Below, piece after piece: positions 8,735-16,639 of a stretch of 64,000 nt of DNA. The translations under genes were made by a program, and so were the position numbers. The DNA comes from Planctomycetota bacterium (GTDB lineage: Bacteria > Planctomycetota > UBA1135 > UBA2386): assembly GCA_020638695.1 (NCBI GenBank), contig JACKIB010000022.1, positions 1 through 64,000 of the forward strand, given 5' to 3'. Positions within the stretch are counted from its first letter, which is position 1. The number at the start of each line of letters is the position of its first letter. The notes beneath the pieces are model-generated. The model was not told where the DNA came from, ran no database searches, and saw only the letters and a program-made list of their open reading frames with translations.

Positions 8735-9091
8735 TTGGTTGTCAAGCTGCGACTGAAGCGCTTCGGGCGCCTAAATCACCCCACCTACCGCGTCAGTGTC
8801 ATCGAGGGCCAGCGACGTCGCGACGGCCGCGTGATCGAGACGCTCGGCTACTACCTACCCAAGGCGAAGCGCGTCGAGGAGCAGCTCAAGCTCGACACCG
8901 AGCGGGCGCAATACTGGTTGTCGGTGGGGGCGCAGCCGTCGGAGACGGTGGCCAGCCTGATCAAGCGATCGGGTGGCACACTGCCTACGAAGAAGAAGCG
9001 CGTGCGCAAGAAGAGCAAGGCCAAGGCGAAGCCATTCGTGCCGCCGCGCGCCAAGAAGAAGAAGGCCAAGCCGGCCGCCGCCGCCGAGTAG
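8735..9091 (+). CDS. rpsP: Ribosomal protein bS16
   Basis: A 118-residue small-subunit protein. The S16 core spans residues 1-80 (VVKLRLKRFGRLNHPTYRV, then IETLGYYLP and YWLSVGAQPSETV). It is followed by a 35-residue Lys/Ala-rich tail (KKKRVRKKSKAKAK...) beyond the usual length, probably an rRNA-binding extension. The start is TTG 8735: an AGGAG Shine-Dalgarno at 8724-8728 is properly spaced and there is no ATG or GTG at this position. The usual partners rimM, trmD and rplS do not follow; an HhH-GPD-like gene and maf follow instead. Confidence 0.95.
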   Translation: MVVKLRLKRFGRLNHPTYRVSVIEGQRRRDGRVIETLGYYLPKAKRVEEQLKLDTERAQYWLSVGAQPSETVASLIKRSGGTLPTKKKRVRKKSKAKAKPFVPPRAKKKKAKPAAAAE

Positions 9092-9163
9092 CGCGTACCC
9101 ACGCCGTGAGCCCCCGCAGCTAGATTCCCGCGAAGGGGCTGGCCCTCCCGCTCCACCCACCCC

Positions 9164-9901
9164 GTGGCCAAGAAGACCACCAGCAAGAAGCGCAAGCCAA
9201 AAGCAGACGGGGAAGCCGCACCCCCGGATCTGCGCGCGCCGCTCCCGGCCACCCCGGAGAACCTCACCGCCACGCTCGCCGCGGCGCGGTCGAGCCTCGA
9301 CGGTGTCGACCGGCCGGCCGAGCCGCGGCTTGGCGACCTGGTCGACGCGATGCTGCACATCACCATGGGCGAGGGGCTACCTTGCTCGGTGGGGCAGGAG
9401 TGCGTCCGGCGGTTCGCCGAGCACTTCGTCGACCGCAACGAGCTACGCCTGACCGAGGCCTACGAGATCGAGGATCTGGTGGGCGATCTGGAGATCCCCG
9501 GCTGCTTCGCGCGCGCCCAGCGGGCCCGCGAGGCCATCGCGGAGATCTACAACGACCAGAACGACGTGACGCTCGAGTTCCTGCGCGAGTTGTCGATCAC
9601 CGACCGCAAGCTGTTCTTCCAGCGCGTCCCGGCGCTCAAGCCGGTGGTGACAGCGTTCCTGATCAGCGTGATAACGTTCGAAGAGGTGCTGCTCACCGAT
9701 CGCTCGACGTTGCGCGTGCAGCAGCGGCTCGGCATCGACAAGGAGCCGGTGGCGAACGAGTTCTTCGCCGAACTGCGTCAGCTGGTTCAGCCGTTCGGCC
9801 ACCTGCCGTTGTCCGTCGGTCCCGCCGCGGCCAGTGCCGCCGATGGCGCGCTGTGCGTAGCCTGCTCGGTCGCCCGGCTGGTGCCGTCCGGCAAGTCGTA
9901 G
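9164..9901 (+). CDS. HhH-GPD-like (endonuclease III superfamily) protein, provisional
   Basis: A 245-residue protein from GTG 9164 with a basic, disordered N-terminus (AKKTTSKKRKPK). From residue 50 it is all-helical. The core VPALKPVVTAFLI and TDRSTLRVQQRLGI resembles the endonuclease III hairpin (LPGVGRKTAN) and the DTHVFRVANRLGL segment. This would place a Lys and an Asp where the catalytic Lys/Asp pair lies. The C-terminal four-Cys iron-sulfur loop is missing; only GALCVAC remains. It may be a divergent DNA glycosylase relative or a catalytically dead member. The family assignment is inference from motif similarity. Confidence 0.45.
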   Translation: MAKKTTSKKRKPKADGEAAPPDLRAPLPATPENLTATLAAARSSLDGVDRPAEPRLGDLVDAMLHITMGEGLPCSVGQECVRRFAEHFVDRNELRLTEAYEIEDLVGDLEIPGCFARAQRAREAIAEIYNDQNDVTLEFLRELSITDRKLFFQRVPALKPVVTAFLISVITFEEVLLTDRSTLRVQQRLGIDKEPVANEFFAELRQLVQPFGHLPLSVGPAAASAADGALCVACSVARLVPSGKS

Positions 9902-9910
9902 GTCCCGCCG

Positions 9911-10480
9911 GTGCGGGGGCCGCTCTACCTCGCTTCGACCTCCCCGCGGCGCGGGGAGCTGCTGGCGAAGGCGGCGATCCCGTTCCACCTGCACCCTCCG
10001 GGGCCGGAACCCGAGGGAGCAGGCTCGCCGCGCGACAAGGCGATCCTGCGGGCCCGTGCCAAGGCGCTCGGCGCCGTGCCGCCTTCGCCCGAAGGGCCGG
10101 TGCTCGGCGCCGACACGGTGGTCGCGTTGGGGGAGCTGGAACTCGGCAAGCCGGTGGATCGTGCCGCGGCGGGCGAGATGCTCCGGCAGCTCGAGGGGCG
10201 GGATCACGAGGTGTTCACCGCCCAGTGCCTGGCCGAACCGGCGACCGGTCGATTCATCGAGGAGTGTGCGGTGGCGCGACTGCGGTGCGCGGTGTTGGAC
10301 CCGGTGCGGATCGAGCAATACCTCGACACGGGTGAGTGGCAGGGCAAGGCCGGGGGCTACGCGATCCAGGGCCACGCCGCTGACTTCCTGCAGCTGCTCG
10401 CCGGCGATCTCGACACGGTGATCGGGCTCAGCGTGGTGAGTGTCCGACGGCTGCTCGTGCAGTGGTCGAGGGGGACTTGA
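9911..10480 (+). CDS. maf: Maf-family nucleoside triphosphate pyrophosphatase
   Basis: A 189-residue house-cleaning enzyme that hydrolyses dTTP, UTP or modified NTPs. Signature motifs are LASTSPRRGELL at the N-terminus (the nucleotide phosphate loop), VLGADTVVALGELELGKP (with the metal-binding Asp) and GEWQGKAGGYAIQGHA. GTG 9911 is used because it sits immediately before the conserved first strand. It lies nine bases after the HhH-GPD-like gene and three bases before the next gene, so it is mid-operon. Confidence 0.93.
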   Translation: MRGPLYLASTSPRRGELLAKAAIPFHLHPPGPEPEGAGSPRDKAILRARAKALGAVPPSPEGPVLGADTVVALGELELGKPVDRAAAGEMLRQLEGRDHEVFTAQCLAEPATGRFIEECAVARLRCAVLDPVRIEQYLDTGEWQGKAGGYAIQGHAADFLQLLAGDLDTVIGLSVVSVRRLLVQWSRGT

Positions 10481-10483
10481 ACG

Positions 10484-10996
10484 GTGCGGATCGCCTGGCG
10501 CATCGGCCTGTTCCTGGTGTTGGCCGGGGTGAGTTTCGTCGTGCTGTGGCGGCTGGTCGGCGGTGCAGCGGCCAAGACCGCCCCGCCGCAGCCAGGCGGT
10601 GACCCCAGGGTCCAGCGCCCCGCGGACGTGCCGCCTGGGGGGCGCCGCGTCCTCGAACGGCTCCCTGGGGTCGCAGAATCGTTCCACCTGGCGGCCGACC
10701 CCGCTGCCTTGCCGCGCGACTGTGCGCCGGTGTTGGCGATCGCCCCGGACGGGCGGATCGAGCTCCGGATCCCCCCGCCCCTGACCCTCGAGCCCGGGGC
10801 CCTGCGGTGGCCTTCGGTCGGCATCCTGCTGCCAGAAGCCGCCGTCGCGCGGCTCGGCGCCGCGGCTCGCTCCAGCCTGATGGAGATCTGGTCGCGGCTG
10901 TCGGGGGGGCGCGCGCCGCGCGCGTTGGCGATCCGCAGCCACGGCTGCACGTTTCGGCCCGGTGAACTGGAACACCTGCTCAACTGGTTGCGGTGA
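10484..10996 (+). CDS. Membrane-anchored hypothetical protein
   Basis: A 170-residue protein from GTG 10484, three bases after the maf stop. One N-terminal transmembrane segment (IGLFLVLAGVSFVVLWRLV) is followed by a proline-rich linker and a soluble domain of about 110 residues with two Cys. No recognised family. It probably projects into the periplasm and is cotranscribed with maf. Confidence 0.65.
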   Translation: MRIAWRIGLFLVLAGVSFVVLWRLVGGAAAKTAPPQPGGDPRVQRPADVPPGGRRVLERLPGVAESFHLAADPAALPRDCAPVLAIAPDGRIELRIPPPLTLEPGALRWPSVGILLPEAAVARLGAAARSSLMEIWSRLSGGRAPRALAIRSHGCTFRPGELEHLLNWLR

Positions 10997-11035
10997 GCAG
11001 GCGGGCGTCTGGTCGCGTTGGCGAACGGCTCGGGC

Positions 11036-11063
11036 TTGACCGGCGCCGCCGGAGTCCTACAGT
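11036..11063 (+). promoter_or_regulatory. Putative rpmE promoter
   Basis: TTGACC (11036-11041), a 16-base spacer and TACAGT (11058-11063), ending 33 bases upstream of the rpmE ATG. It agrees well with the sigma-70 type consensus in very GC-rich DNA. Confidence 0.45.
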
Positions 11064-11096
11064 CCGGCGCCCTCCGGAAGCCGAATCCGCGACCCC

Positions 11097-11330
11097 ATGA
11101 AAGCCGGAATCCATCCCAACTACGTGACCTGCAAGGTGCACTGCGCCTGCGGCAACGCGTTCACGACCCGTGCGACCAAGCCCGAGATCAAGGTCGAGAT
11201 CTGCAACGCCTGCCACCCGTTCTTCACCGGTGAGCAGCGCTACGTCGACACCGCCGGCCGCGTCGACAAGTTCCGCCGCCGCGCCGCGTTGCAGGCCGAG
11301 AAGAAGGCGACCGAACCCAAGAAGGGCTGA
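11097..11330 (+). CDS. rpmE: Ribosomal protein bL31, zinc-binding form
   Basis: A 77-residue large-subunit protein. The four zinc-type cysteines are present in the pattern CKVHCACGN and VEICNACHPFFTGEQ, so this is the C+ form. A basic tail follows. Placement directly upstream of prfA and prmC is a common bacterial arrangement. Confidence 0.96.
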   Translation: MKAGIHPNYVTCKVHCACGNAFTTRATKPEIKVEICNACHPFFTGEQRYVDTAGRVDKFRRRAALQAEKKATEPKKG

Positions 11331-11420
11331 GCGACCCGCGGGCGGTCACGGCGTGGGTTTCTCGACTGGCAGCCAACCGGTCGCGGTTCTGCACCGTTGG
11401 CGTGACGCGGTGGGATCTCC

Positions 11421-12506
11421 ATGAGCGAATACCTGCGCCCGCGCATCGCGGCGAAGCTCGACGGCATGTCGGCGCGGCTCGCGGAGTTGATGGCCAAGGC
11501 GAGCAATCCGGAGCTGCTTCGCCCCGGCGAGACGTTCGCCGCGATCAGCAAGGAGATGGGCAAGCTCCAGTCGACGGTGGAGCGCTACGACGGGCTGCGC
11601 AAGCTCATCTCGCAGATCGTCGACAACCGCGCCCTGATCGATTCGGGCGAGGACAAGGAGCTCGCCGAGCTGGCGCGCGAAGAGCTGCCCGAACTCGACC
11701 GCAACGCCCGGGCGCTGGTCGACGAGATCATCGATGGGCTGCTCGCCGAGGCCAGCCAGGGCGATCGCAACGCGGTGGTCGAGATCCGCGCCGGAACCGG
11801 CGGGGAGGAAGCGGCGCTGTTCGCCGCCGACCTGATGCAGATGTACCAGCGGTTCGCGGACCGCATGGGCTGGAAGTTCGAGCCGATCGACGAGTCGCCA
11901 TCCGACATCGGCGGGTTCAAGGAAGTGGTGTTCGAGCTGCGCGGCGAAGACGTGTTCAAGTACATGCGCTTCGAGAGCGGTGGCCACCGCGTGCAGCGGG
12001 TCCCGGTCACCGAGGCGCAGGGGCGCGTGCACACTTCTGCGGCCACGGTCGCGGTGCTCCCCGAGGCGGAAGAGGTGGAAGTCGACGTCGATGAGCGCGA
12101 CCTGCGGATCGACACCTACCGCTCCAGCGGCGCGGGTGGTCAGCACGTCAACAAGACCGACTCCGCGGTCCGCATCACCCACTTGCCGACCGGGGTCGTC
12201 GTGCAGTGCCAGAGCGAGCGCAGCCAGCACAAGAACCGCAGCAAGGCGATGAGCACGCTGCGCACTCGACTGCTGGAACTCGAGCGCGAACGGGTCGAGG
12301 GCGATCGTTCCCAACAGCGCCGCGAGCAGGTCGGCTCCGGCGACCGCAACGCGCGCATCCGCACCTACAACTTCCCGCAGAACCGTCTCACCGACCACCG
12401 CATCGGCCAGAACTTCTCTCTCGAGCACTGTGTCGAAGGTAAGCTCGAACCGGTGTTCGCGGCCCTGCTCGCCGACGATCGTGAGCGGCGGATCGAAGAT
12501 CTGTAG
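11421..12506 (+). CDS. prfA: Peptide chain release factor RF1
   Basis: A 361-residue factor that reads UAA/UAG and triggers peptidyl-tRNA hydrolysis. The RF1-type anticodon region is VPVTEAQGRVHTSA (Pro-x-Thr rather than the RF2 Ser-Pro-Phe). The catalytic loop is SSGAGGQHVNKTDSAVRI. Length is normal and no programmed frameshift is present. The gene for its methyltransferase, prmC, lies one gene downstream. Confidence 0.97.
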   Translation: MSEYLRPRIAAKLDGMSARLAELMAKASNPELLRPGETFAAISKEMGKLQSTVERYDGLRKLISQIVDNRALIDSGEDKELAELAREELPELDRNARALVDEIIDGLLAEASQGDRNAVVEIRAGTGGEEAALFAADLMQMYQRFADRMGWKFEPIDESPSDIGGFKEVVFELRGEDVFKYMRFESGGHRVQRVPVTEAQGRVHTSAATVAVLPEAEEVEVDVDERDLRIDTYRSSGAGGQHVNKTDSAVRITHLPTGVVVQCQSERSQHKNRSKAMSTLRTRLLELERERVEGDRSQQRREQVGSGDRNARIRTYNFPQNRLTDHRIGQNFSLEHCVEGKLEPVFAALLADDRERRIEDL

Positions 12507-12563
12507 CCACTTCCCCCCCGAGACCCCCCCTACCTCTTCCCTCCCCGAGTCCCTGGAGTAGAC

Positions 12564-13289
12564 ATGAGCAACCCTGGTGAACTGCCCGAGCTGGAGCCCC
12601 TGCCGGATCTGGAGCCCCTCGAAGAAACCGCGGCCGCACCGCCGACCGCCACCCCACAGCAGGGTAGCGCGATGGCGGTGTCGATGGCCGGGATGCCGGC
12701 CCCCCTGTTCAGCATGCGGGCGCAGCGGGAGTACTACCGGTTCATGTTCGCCGGCGTGCTGATGCTGCTCGGCTGCATGATGCCGTTCGGCCCCGAGTGG
12801 GACATGGCTGGCTACAAGACGCTGGGTGGGGCGGTGTTCACCGTGATCGCCCTCGGCATCTTGTGGACCTCGTGGATCGCGATCTCGCACGGTCGCTTCG
12901 ACCTGTCGGCGATGCGCTGGCTGATCCTCGCGACCATCCCGTTGACCATCCAGATCTGGCACCTGGTCGGCGCTTTCGACGAGCCCGCGGTAGTCGAGTA
13001 CATCCGGCTGACCAAGGCCGCCAATCCGGCGAATCTGGACCTGCCGATCGACAGCTGGGGCAAGCTCGGCAACTACCTGGCCCACGTCAAGACGCCGCAC
13101 TACAGCCAGCAGCTCGACAACTTCGTGCGCGCGTACGGACCGGGCAAGCTGGTGCTGCTGCTCGGCTCGCTGCTCGCAGTGAAGAACTTCCTCATGGGTG
13201 TGCTGTCGGGCATGAAGGCCGGCAAGGCGCAGAAGGCCGCGCAGGAAGCCGCCCGGGCCGCCACGAAGAAGCCGGGAAGCCGCCGCTGA
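12564..13289 (+). CDS. Multi-pass membrane protein of unknown function
   Basis: A 241-residue protein with a good GGAG Shine-Dalgarno before ATG 12564. The N-terminal 45 residues are acidic and proline-rich. Transmembrane segments are seen at about 57-73 (FMFAGVLMLLGCMMPF), 90-107, 118-138 and 195-212. The C-terminus is Lys/Ala-rich and likely cytoplasmic. No family is recognised. It is inserted between prfA and prmC and its stop overlaps the apparent prmC start. Confidence 0.75.
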   Translation: MSNPGELPELEPLPDLEPLEETAAAPPTATPQQGSAMAVSMAGMPAPLFSMRAQREYYRFMFAGVLMLLGCMMPFGPEWDMAGYKTLGGAVFTVIALGILWTSWIAISHGRFDLSAMRWLILATIPLTIQIWHLVGAFDEPAVVEYIRLTKAANPANLDLPIDSWGKLGNYLAHVKTPHYSQQLDNFVRAYGPGKLVLLLGSLLAVKNFLMGVLSGMKAGKAQKAAQEAARAATKKPGSRR

Positions 13290-14170
13290 GTCGATCCACC
13301 GACACCGTCGTCGACGTCCTGCGGGCCGCGGAGGGCTACCTGCGCGACCGCGGTGTCGAGGCCCCGCGCCTCTCGGTGGAATGGATGCTCGCCCACGTGC
13401 TCGGCACTGGGCGCCTGCAGGTCTACCTCGCACACGACCGCCCCCTCACCGAAGCCGAGAAGCAGCAGCTGCGCGGCCTGGTCGCCCGCCGCGGGCGCGG
13501 CGAGCCGCTCGCCTACGTGCTCGGCGACCAGGACTTCCTCGGCCACCGTCTGCTGGTCAACCGCGATGTGCTGATCCCGCGCCCCGAGACGGAGGGATTG
13601 GCACAGCGGGTGCTCGACGGGGTGCCCGAGGCGCGGACCGGAGTCGATCTGGGGACCGGATCCGGTGCGCTGGCGATTGCACTGTGCGCGGCGCGGCCGG
13701 AGCTGCGCATGCTCGCTACCGACGTGAGCGAGGCGGCGCTGTCCGTCGCGCGAGACAACGCCGCGCGGATCGGCGTGGCGGATCGGCTCGAGTTCGTTCG
13801 TGGCTCGTGGTGGGACCCGGTGCCACCGGGTGCGCAATTCGAGTTCGTCGTCAGCAATCCGCCGTACGTCGATCCGGCCCAGCCGGAACTGCTGGCCGAA
13901 GACGTGCGCCAGTTCGAACCCGCGACGGCGCTGTTCACCCCGCACGGCGATCCGGGCGCGCCGTACCGGGCGATCGCCGCGGGTCTGGTGGCGCACTGTC
14001 GGACTGGCGCACGCGTGTTCCTCGAGACCGGGGTTGGTGCCGATCAAGCGGCACTCCAGGCGCTGCGCGATTGCCCGGGCGTGGTCGAAGTCGAGCTGCA
14101 CCCGGACGACGCCGGGCTACCGCGCTACATCCATGCGACCGTTTCGGGGGCTTCGCCGCCAGTTCCGTAG
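13286..14170 (+). CDS. prmC: Release factor glutamine N5-methyltransferase
   Basis: A 294-residue SAM-dependent enzyme that methylates the GGQ glutamine of RF1/RF2. It has the N-terminal helical domain (DVLRAAEGYLRDRG through VEWMLAHVLG), the SAM motif GVDLGTGSGALAIAL and the catalytic VVSNPPYVDP. The start is unusual: to include the full N-terminal domain the only candidate is CTG 13286, which overlaps the upstream stop (CTGA). The first standard start, GTG 13376, would remove 30 conserved residues. Function is certain, the start is not. Confidence 0.9.
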   Translation: MSRSTDTVVDVLRAAEGYLRDRGVEAPRLSVEWMLAHVLGTGRLQVYLAHDRPLTEAEKQQLRGLVARRGRGEPLAYVLGDQDFLGHRLLVNRDVLIPRPETEGLAQRVLDGVPEARTGVDLGTGSGALAIALCAARPELRMLATDVSEAALSVARDNAARIGVADRLEFVRGSWWDPVPPGAQFEFVVSNPPYVDPAQPELLAEDVRQFEPATALFTPHGDPGAPYRAIAAGLVAHCRTGARVFLETGVGADQAALQALRDCPGVVEVELHPDDAGLPRYIHATVSGASPPVP

Positions 14171-14215
14171 CCGCGGCCCGGCTCCGGTCGAACACCCGCC
14201 CGTCGGATCGCGTGT

Positions 14216-14235
14216 CTGCGCTCGGTGGAGCGCGG
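14216..14235. terminator. Hairpin between convergent prmC and PilZ genes
   Basis: GCGCTC (14218-14223) pairs perfectly with GAGCGC (14228-14233) around a GGTG loop, extendable by one wobble and one C-G pair. No T-tract. Likely a bidirectional terminator by position. Confidence 0.4.
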
Positions 14236-14244
14236 CCGGCCCGG

Positions 14245-14601
14245 CTACTGTGCGACGTTGCGCACCAGCTGTTGGTCGACGAACTCGCCGAGCAACTTGC
14301 GGGTGGCGTCCGACATGTCGGTGAAGAACACGCCGACCTCGTAGGTGGGTGGGTTGATCCCCCGCAGCTTCTCGCAGCGCACCACCGCACCCTGCACCTT
14401 GGTGCCCCTGGCACCCGGCAGGTCGAGTTCGATGGCGACCAAGGTCATCTCGGAGATCGCGGCGCTGAAGTGGCAGCACAGCCCCGAGGTAGACAAGTTG
14501 ACCAGCTCGGCCGATTGTCCGGCGCCGTTGGGGGCGAGCTGGATGGGGACATGGACTGGGGCGCGCGGCGCCCGCCGCCTTTCGAAGTTCACCTTGGGCA
14601 T
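14245..14601 (-). CDS. PilZ domain protein
   Basis: A 118-residue single-domain protein. The PilZ c-di-GMP-binding features are present: an arginine-rich N-terminus (FERRRAPRAPVHVPIQL) and, after the first strands, LVNLSTSGLCCHF, a fit to the (D/N)xSxxG motif. It probably senses cyclic di-GMP as a standalone adaptor. No partner gene is adjacent; it converges on prmC and diverges from ssb. Confidence 0.82.
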   Translation of the reverse strand: MPKVNFERRRAPRAPVHVPIQLAPNGAGQSAELVNLSTSGLCCHFSAAISEMTLVAIELDLPGARGTKVQGAVVRCEKLRGINPPTYEVGVFFTDMSDATRKLLGEFVDQQLVRNVAQ

Positions 14602-14719
14602 GGTACCTCCCTGGTCGTCGGCAACCGCCCGTTGCCTGCAAGGGTCTGACTTGGGCGCGAGGATACAAAGCCGAGACGGGCGATGCTACGATCCTCTGTT
14701 TCCAGACCCCCGGCTGCTC

Positions 14720-15157
14720 ATGGCAAACTTCAACAAGGTCATCCTCCTCGGCAACCTCACCCGCGAGATCGAAGTCCGCTACACCCAGGGCGGCCTGGCG
14801 ATCGCCAAGTTCGGCATGGCGATCAACCGCAGGGGCTCCTCGAAGGAGGGCGAAGCGAAGGAGACGACCTGCTTCGTCGACTTGACCGCGTTCGGCAAGC
14901 AGGCCGAAGTACTCGAGCAGTACGTCAGCAAGGGCAGTCCGCTGTTCGTCGAGGGCCGGCTCGAGTACTCGAGCTGGGACGACAAGAACGGCGGTGGGAA
15001 GCGCAGCAAGTTGGAGGTGATCGTCGAGAATTTCCAATTCATCGGCGCGCGCGGTGAGGGCGGTGGCGGCGGTGGCGGTCGTTCGCGTGGCGGGAACGCC
15101 GACGGCGCGAGTGCCGCGGCGGGTGGGGACGTCGACTACGGCGACATTCCGTTCTGA
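14720..15157 (+). CDS. ssb: Single-stranded DNA-binding protein
   Basis: A 145-residue SSB. The OB fold spans 1-112 (MANFNKVILLGNLTREIEVRY, then CFVDLTAFGKQAEVLEQYVSKG and VIVENFQFIG). A glycine-rich linker (GEGGGGGGGRSRGG) follows, and the acidic tip DYGDIPF is the peptide that recruits partner proteins. The ATG was chosen at the conserved N-terminus. It stands alone, upstream of the coiled-coil/actin-like pair. Confidence 0.96.
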   Translation: MANFNKVILLGNLTREIEVRYTQGGLAIAKFGMAINRRGSSKEGEAKETTCFVDLTAFGKQAEVLEQYVSKGSPLFVEGRLEYSSWDDKNGGGKRSKLEVIVENFQFIGARGEGGGGGGGRSRGGNADGASAAAGGDVDYGDIPF

Positions 15158-15525
15158 GACCGGGAGTCTGCGCAACACAGGGGCGACTCAGGAGGAGCGT
15201 TCCGTGGAAGCCCCGTCGCGCGGGACCGCGACTTCAGGGGCGCGCGTGCCTCGCGTCGCGAGCGCGATCCTCGTCGGGTAGCCCGGCGTGAGTCTCGACC
15301 CCCGTGTCGGCATGCCGGCCACGGTCGTGCGTCGTGCGACAGGTCCCGCTGCCGCGCATTCCCGGTAGGCGCCGTTGCGCCACCGCACCCGTCCCGTCGG
15401 CCGTTGCCCGGAGGGTGTCATCTCGGCTCGGGACGCGCCCCGGGGCCGCCTCAAGTCGCTTCCGGGCGATACCGAAAGGACCGGAGTCAGCGTCCCTCTT
15501 CTCGCTGGGCGCGGCCAACGGATCC
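15158..15525. other. Gene-free stretch, 368 bp
   Basis: Lies between ssb and the coiled-coil gene. No coding frame looks protein-like and no tRNA or strong terminator was recognised. It presumably contains the promoter of the coiled-coil/actin-like operon. Confidence 0.45.
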
Positions 15526-16575
15526 ATGGACCAGATCACCCAGGCCCAAGAGGTCAGCGACGCCCTTCACAAGAAGTCGAAGTCGACCACGCTGGACGAG
15601 CTTCGGCGTCGCGGCCGGCAGCACGTCAAGGTCATCCGCGCGCAAGACATAGCCGGGATGATCAACGAGACGGTGTGTCGTGTGGTCCGCGAAGCGGACC
15701 GCGGCTTCACCCAGGAGCAAGTCGACGCGCTGGTCGAACAGAGCACCAGCGAGTTCAAGGTCGCGTTGGCCGAACGGCAGCGCGAGCTGGACGAATCACG
15801 GCAGATGCGGGAGCGGCTGGAAGCGCTCACGCAAGAGCACGAACGGGTGCTGGTCGAGCAGCAGGAGCAGGCCGACGTGGCGCGGCAGGCCAAGTGTGAG
15901 TTGGACTCGCTGCGGGAAGAGCACCAACAAGTGCTCGGGCAGCGCCAGCAACAGCTCGACGAGGCACGGCAAGTGCGCGACCGACTCGAGGTGCTCACCC
16001 GCGAGCACCAGCAACTGCTCGACGCGCAGCAAGGCGAGGACCGGCAGGCCGAGCAGGCGCGCCAGCAGGTGGCCGCGTTGGACGCCGAGTACCAGCGCGT
16101 CTGCCGTGAGCTGGAGGCTGCGGTGGCGCGCATCGAAGTGCTCACCCAAGAGGTGAAGACCGCGCAGCAGGTGCAGCAAGCGCTGGCGGCTGCGCGCGCG
16201 CCGGCGCCGCAGCCGGAGTCGCACACCACCGAGCTGATGCTGCGCATGATGGCGGAGATGGCCGAGGTCAAGGCGAGCATGGCGCACGCGCGGGCCGCCA
16301 CCCCGTCCGCAGCGCCGGACGGTCAATCAGGCAACGTCAGCGCTGCCCTCGACAAGATCGCGTCGTCGCTCGAGCAGCGCCTGGAGACCTTCGGCAAGAA
16401 GATCGGCATCAGTGCCGCGGTCGACTCGAAGCAGGTCGACTTCGGCGCGTTGTTCAAGCAAGAGCAGGACGTCAAGCTCGAGTCCAACATGGGCGACGTC
16501 CAGGTCAAGCAGAAAAAGGGCGGCGGCATCGGCGACACGCTCGAGAAGCTCAAGAAGTTGAAGGGCGGCGGCTAG
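15526..16575 (+). CDS. Long coiled-coil protein paired with an actin-like ATPase
   Basis: A 349-residue protein. Residues 1-60 are basic and non-coiled (KSKSTTLDELRRRGRQHVKV). Residues 60-235 are a Gln/Glu/Arg-rich coiled coil with internal periodicity: ERQRELDESRQMRERLEALT recurs as RQQQLDEARQVRDRLEVLT, each followed by (Q/R)EH. Ala/Pro-rich linkers follow, and the end is a conserved-looking basic tip (QVDFGALFKQEQDVKLE, then KLKKLKGGG). No known domain is seen. It lies 64 bases upstream of an actin-like ATPase gene and is probably cotranscribed with it. It could be a filament adaptor, cap or nucleator; that role is inference. Confidence 0.8.
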   Translation: MDQITQAQEVSDALHKKSKSTTLDELRRRGRQHVKVIRAQDIAGMINETVCRVVREADRGFTQEQVDALVEQSTSEFKVALAERQRELDESRQMRERLEALTQEHERVLVEQQEQADVARQAKCELDSLREEHQQVLGQRQQQLDEARQVRDRLEVLTREHQQLLDAQQGEDRQAEQARQQVAALDAEYQRVCRELEAAVARIEVLTQEVKTAQQVQQALAAARAPAPQPESHTTELMLRMMAEMAEVKASMAHARAATPSAAPDGQSGNVSAALDKIASSLEQRLETFGKKIGISAAVDSKQVDFGALFKQEQDVKLESNMGDVQVKQKKGGGIGDTLEKLKKLKGGG

Positions 16576-16639
16576 ATCGGTCGAAGACCAGCCGACGCTC
16601 TCTCACCGGACACCAGGGAAAGAAGAAGAACACTCAGCC

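Noticed and set aside
11421..12506. RF2 with a programmed frameshift
   Set aside because: The anticodon motif is the RF1 Pro-x-Thr type and the frame is continuous.
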